Source: Victivallales bacterium
GTDB taxonomy: Bacteria > Verrucomicrobiota > Lentisphaeria > Oligosphaerales > Oligosphaeraceae
DNA length: 8,991 bases
Direction of reading: 5' to 3'
Assembly (NCBI GenBank): GCA_017964325.1
Contig: JAGCSE010000292.1
Coordinates: 1 to 8,991 of the forward strand
Made by a program: the position numbers and the translations under genes. The notes beneath the pieces are model-generated. The model made no database searches, had not been told where the DNA came from, and saw nothing but the letters and a program-made list of their open reading frames with translations. Shown in pieces: positions 6,652-8,991 of this stretch. Each line of letters opens with the position of its first letter. Within the stretch, counting starts at the first letter, position 1.

Positions 6652-7458
6652 TCATGTCTCCGGCTGGGTCTGCTTTCTGAGTTCCTCCGGCAGAAAAATC
6701 GGATGCCGATATTGATGCGTTTCAACAGGAATCTTGTAAAGTGCTTGAATGCAACGCCATGCCTTTTCCTTATCAAGGCGTAGTTCAGGCAACAGCTCCA
6801 ATACAGATTCCATAAAGGGTCTGGCCCGTGTATCATCAATATTGGCAGCTTGCAGAAACCATGCCAACTGTTTCATAAGCGCTTCCCAATTTGGCTTCGC
6901 AAGAATATTGCAATTCATATAGTCAATAGGCACAAGAGTATGTGTATCCTCCTGCCAAAGAACATTTTGGAACTGCATATCAGGATGGTAGATGCCTTTA
7001 CGGTAGAGATGCGCGAAAAGCGGAGCCGCCAAATCAAGCTCCTCCATTCCCATGATACGCGTTCCCGGGATGTATTCTTCAATGATTCCGTTGGCACGAA
7101 AAAGAACCTTCAGAAACGGCTTTTCAAAATAACCGTAAAGTCTTGGAAGCCTGACGCCTTCCATCGTCCCAAACGCCTCAAGATAGTCATGGTAGCATTC
7201 AACTTCACGCGATGCGTATCGCCGCGAATGCCGCACATCGCTGAATCCGTGAAACGTATAGAGTTTGATAAGAAGACCGTCATACGACATGATTCTACGA
7301 CGTCTTGTATCCTTGAACCATTGTTCGGGCTGAAGCTTCCCCATCACCAACTGGACAATCTTTCCATCCATCGCATGAGGGCAATCGGGCGAAAGATGAA
7401 ACCGGAAGCCATCGGATTCCGTATAATACGTGAGATATTCCAGAGAATTTGGTTTCAT
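6652..7458 (-). CDS. Lipopolysaccharide-kinase-like (Kdo/WaaP-type) small-molecule kinase
   Basis: This 268-residue protein has a reduced protein-kinase-like fold of the Kdo-kinase/WaaP/InaA kind, whose known members phosphorylate sugars in the lipopolysaccharide inner core. Visible elements: Lys65 in LLIKLY as the ATP-binding Lys, IIEEYIPG (125-132) as hinge, YHPDMQFQN (157-165) as catalytic loop with Asp160 and Asn165, and LVPIDYMN (175-182), with Asp179 as the metal-binding Asp equivalent to DFG. The first 45 residues are not recognised. ATG 7458 overlaps the upstream gene's stop as ATGA, a usual sign of translational coupling. An upstream in-frame ATG at 7494 would overlap by 40 bp and is less likely, though neither start has a strong ribosome site. 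No signal peptide is seen, so it is cytoplasmic. The substrate is unknown; a sugar phosphate target is inferred only from the family. Confidence 0.75.
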   Translation of the reverse strand: MKPNSLEYLTYYTESDGFRFHLSPDCPHAMDGKIVQLVMGKLQPEQWFKDTRRRRIMSYDGLLIKLYTFHGFSDVRHSRRYASREVECYHDYLEAFGTMEGVRLPRLYGYFEKPFLKVLFRANGIIEEYIPGTRIMGMEELDLAAPLFAHLYRKGIYHPDMQFQNVLWQEDTHTLVPIDYMNCNILAKPNWEALMKQLAWFLQAANIDDTRARPFMESVLELLPELRLDKEKAWRCIQALYKIPVETHQYRHPIFLPEELRKQTQPET

Positions 7459-8654
7459 GTTGTCTTGAAAAGCGCCGCAAAACGTTCGGGCCATTCATTT
7501 CCATAGATGGCCTGGATGTATTCCATGCTCTCGATATCGTTGTCACTGGCATGAAGAAAATTGGAGCCTTCTGGAAACTCCCCTTCCAATTTCTTGCGCA
7601 GCGAATGTTTGAAAACAAGATTCGGATTCAGTTCCATTTGCTTCTCATCTGCGACGGCCATATCGTCCAAATGCCCTCTTGACGTTTTTGCCTGGCAAAT
7701 AACTGCAGTCAGAGGCAGGAAGAGACGATATGCCTTGTGTTTTGTCCAATTTCCTCCACGTGTTCGCCGTGTCACCCTATCCTGTCGTTCTCCCGTCAAT
7801 TCAACAATATCCAAAACATTGTATTCCTTTGAAATCTCATCGAGAATCATCTCAGTGGCATTTGCCTGAATGGCGTCTTCACGCAGGAGAAAAACACACA
7901 AGTCCTTTTTATCGCCAAGTGCCTGACGAAGATTGTCCGCTTCATAGCGGTAAAGCTTATCAAGCAGTTCATGGCGATGCGGCCATCGCAGTAGAAGATC
8001 GAAAGGCATATTCCAACCTTTCTCTTTAAGCCAAAGATGCAAATTCAACAACGTAAGTTCTTCCGGCAATAGAGTCTTTGTCTGTTCAGCCAACTGACGG
8101 AGCGTACTTTCCGCATCATGCTTGAACCCCTCTTTGGGAAGACTCGGCAAATCTGCAAAACCACTGGGCATTCCTGTTACAAGTCCTTTCTGATATGTCA
8201 GATGGTACGTCAGCGAATATAGGTAATGTAAATCATCAGGACGCTTAAACCCCTGCGGCGCAATTATAGTATGTTCCAATATTTCTTTGCACAGAACTGG
8301 TGGATAATACGTGAAACGCTTGACATCGGTTCCCAAGACAAGACGGTTTGAATAAAGGTCAACTTTGACATCCCCACTATGCGCTGCCGCAACTCTGCAA
8401 AGAGAAAGCAAATCCTGCGCTTCAACTAAAAGATCCAAATCTCCATGTGACTGAATCATTGCACGTTCCGCTTCCTCCGACATTGGTACTTCGTCAAACC
8501 ACCGAAGAACTACGTATGAAACGCCACTGTCATTCAGCGCCTTGAAAAAATCCGCAAGACGGCTGACAGAAAAATGGCTGCGCTTCCGCTTATGGGCGCG
8601 CCTTTTCCAATCCCAAAGCATCCAATGATAACGCAAAAAACTACATAGAGACAT
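7455..8654 (-). CDS. Nucleotidyltransferase-like protein with C-terminal nucleoside-diphosphate-kinase-like domain
   Basis: The 399-residue protein reads as two domains. Residues about 30-105 resemble an MNT-type nucleotidyltransferase core: an alpha helix and VSYVVLR strand, then GDLDLLV (71-77) with Asp72 and Asp74 and a third acidic residue, Asp99, in VKVDLY. Residues about 252-388 resemble a divergent nucleoside-diphosphate kinase: CVFLLREDAI (253-262) matches the family's 'tf.miKPDav' first strand. NFLHASDND (365-373) matches the active-site pattern N-x-x-H-[GA]-S-D, with His368 as the predicted phospho-histidine and ES..Y following as in the 'HGSDSvESA' region. A central helical part (about 140-245) is not recognised. 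ATG 8654 is used; a TTG at 8666 would add four residues. Neither has a clear ribosome site. It overlaps the WaaP-like kinase gene by four bases. Enzymatic activity and substrate are inferred only; no experiment on such a fusion is known to me. Confidence 0.68.
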   Translation of the reverse strand: MSLCSFLRYHWMLWDWKRRAHKRKRSHFSVSRLADFFKALNDSGVSYVVLRWFDEVPMSEEAERAMIQSHGDLDLLVEAQDLLSLCRVAAAHSGDVKVDLYSNRLVLGTDVKRFTYYPPVLCKEILEHTIIAPQGFKRPDDLHYLYSLTYHLTYQKGLVTGMPSGFADLPSLPKEGFKHDAESTLRQLAEQTKTLLPEELTLLNLHLWLKEKGWNMPFDLLLRWPHRHELLDKLYRYEADNLRQALGDKKDLCVFLLREDAIQANATEMILDEISKEYNVLDIVELTGERQDRVTRRTRGGNWTKHKAYRLFLPLTAVICQAKTSRGHLDDMAVADEKQMELNPNLVFKHSLRKKLEGEFPEGSNFLHASDNDIESMEYIQAIYGNEWPERFAALFKTT

Positions 8655-8695
8655 GGCAGGAGACAAATAACAAATAAATTGTTTTTTTAATTAAT

Positions 8696-8724
8696 AATGT
8701 AGTCTCTGCACAAGCCTTTTGCAA
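8696..8724 (-). promoter_or_regulatory. Weak candidate promoter for the nucleotidyltransferase/kinase pair
   Basis: On the minus strand TTGCAA (8719-8724, 4 of 6) and TACATT (8696-8701, 4 of 6) are spaced 17 bp apart, in an AT-rich stretch between the rRNA terminator and the first gene. Initiation would leave a leader of roughly 35 bases. The match is modest and could be chance in AT-rich DNA. Confidence 0.3.
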
Positions 8725-8768
8725 ACAATTCTGGCTTTTCTCTAATGTCTCCGGCCCCCCCGCGGGCG

Positions 8769-8808
8769 AAAAAAAAGCCCCCCGGGCTTCTCGCGAAGCC
8801 CGGGGGGC
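8769..8808 (-). terminator. Strong Rho-independent terminator of the rRNA operon
   Basis: On the minus strand a perfect 14-bp stem (8795-8808 with 8777-8790), closed by the 4-base loop GCGA, is followed by eight T (8769-8776). It begins 10 bases past the 5S 3' end, where an rRNA operon terminator is expected. Confidence 0.93.
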
Positions 8809-8818
8809 CTGAAGGAGA

Positions 8819-8930
8819 CCGGCGGCGCGCTACTCTCCCGCGCTCCTGGGCGCAGTACCATCGCCGCGGGGGCCCTTAACGGCCGTGTTCGGGACGGGAA
8901 CGGGTGTGACGGCCCCGCCGGGGCCACCGG
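8819..8930 (-). rRNA. rrf: 5S ribosomal RNA
   Basis: Read on the minus strand, this roughly 112-base segment shows the conserved 5S landmarks in order: the TCCCGAACACGG-type loop with CCGAAC, GCGATGGTACTGC, and GGGAGAGTAGC near the 3' end. The ends pair as helix I, CCGGTGGC at the 5' side with GCCGCCGG at the 3' side (8 bp with one G-U), which sets the limits to within one or two bases. Counting gives 25 A/T in 112 bases, about 78% GC. It is the last gene of an rRNA operon; the 23S end is not inside the window. A strong terminator follows directly. Confidence 0.95.
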
Positions 8931-8991
8931 TCAAAGGATTGCAGCCGGTAACGGAAGCGGAGGACGGACATGGAAGGCGGACGCAGAAGGC
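8931..8991 (-). other. 23S-5S intergenic spacer (partial)
   Basis: These 61 bases precede the 5S on the minus strand and run to the window edge. No recognisable 23S 3' end or tRNA is in them, so they are most likely transcribed spacer. Confidence 0.6.

Noticed and set aside
8742..8927. Minus-strand open frame within the 5S rRNA and terminator
   Set aside because: The region is a 5S rRNA with its terminator; the frame is open only because of very high GC content.

Overview
The window looks like a piece of a chromosome or metagenomic contig from a bacterium that is probably diderm. It carries an exported HtrA/Deg protease, a kinase resembling the lipopolysaccharide-core kinases, a CpaF/TadA-type secretion ATPase and a membrane-anchored eukaryotic-type Ser/Thr kinase. 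The species cannot be named from the sequence. Ser/Thr kinases with long Pro/Gln-rich tails are common in PVC-group bacteria, myxobacteria and similar lineages, but that is only a hint. Coding DNA is of medium GC, whereas the 5S rRNA at the right end is about 78% GC.

Layout, left to right. (1) Positions 1-318 hold a decayed IS630-family transposase on the minus strand, running off the left edge. (2) Positions 446-1933 (+) encode an HtrA/Deg-type periplasmic protease with a signal peptide, a complete His-Asp-Ser triad and two PDZ domains, followed by a hairpin terminator. (3) Positions 2020-6482 (-) are three closely spaced genes, transcribed in the order ComEC-like metallo-beta-lactamase-fold hydrolase, short CpaF-type ATPase, transmembrane Ser/Thr kinase. 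The last two are 1 bp apart. This operon converges on the protease gene. (4) Positions 6483-6651 are intergenic, with a promoter-like sequence for the operon and a 9-bp inverted repeat. (5) Positions 6652-8654 (-) are a second unit of two genes overlapping by ATGA: a nucleotidyltransferase-like protein with a C-terminal nucleoside-diphosphate-kinase-like domain, then a Kdo/WaaP-like small-molecule kinase. (6) Positions 8769-8931 (-) are a 5S rRNA and its strong terminator, the end of an rRNA operon that enters from the right edge.

Two units are worth following up. One is the hydrolase/ATPase/receptor-kinase operon, which has a secretion motor but no visible pilus or secretion partners, and whose kinase ends in an unrecognised, possibly SGNH-like, domain outside the membrane. 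The other is the nucleotidyltransferase-NDPK fusion translationally coupled to a WaaP-like kinase, which suggests a small phosphotransfer or surface-glycan modification module. Both functional readings are inference from motifs and gene order.
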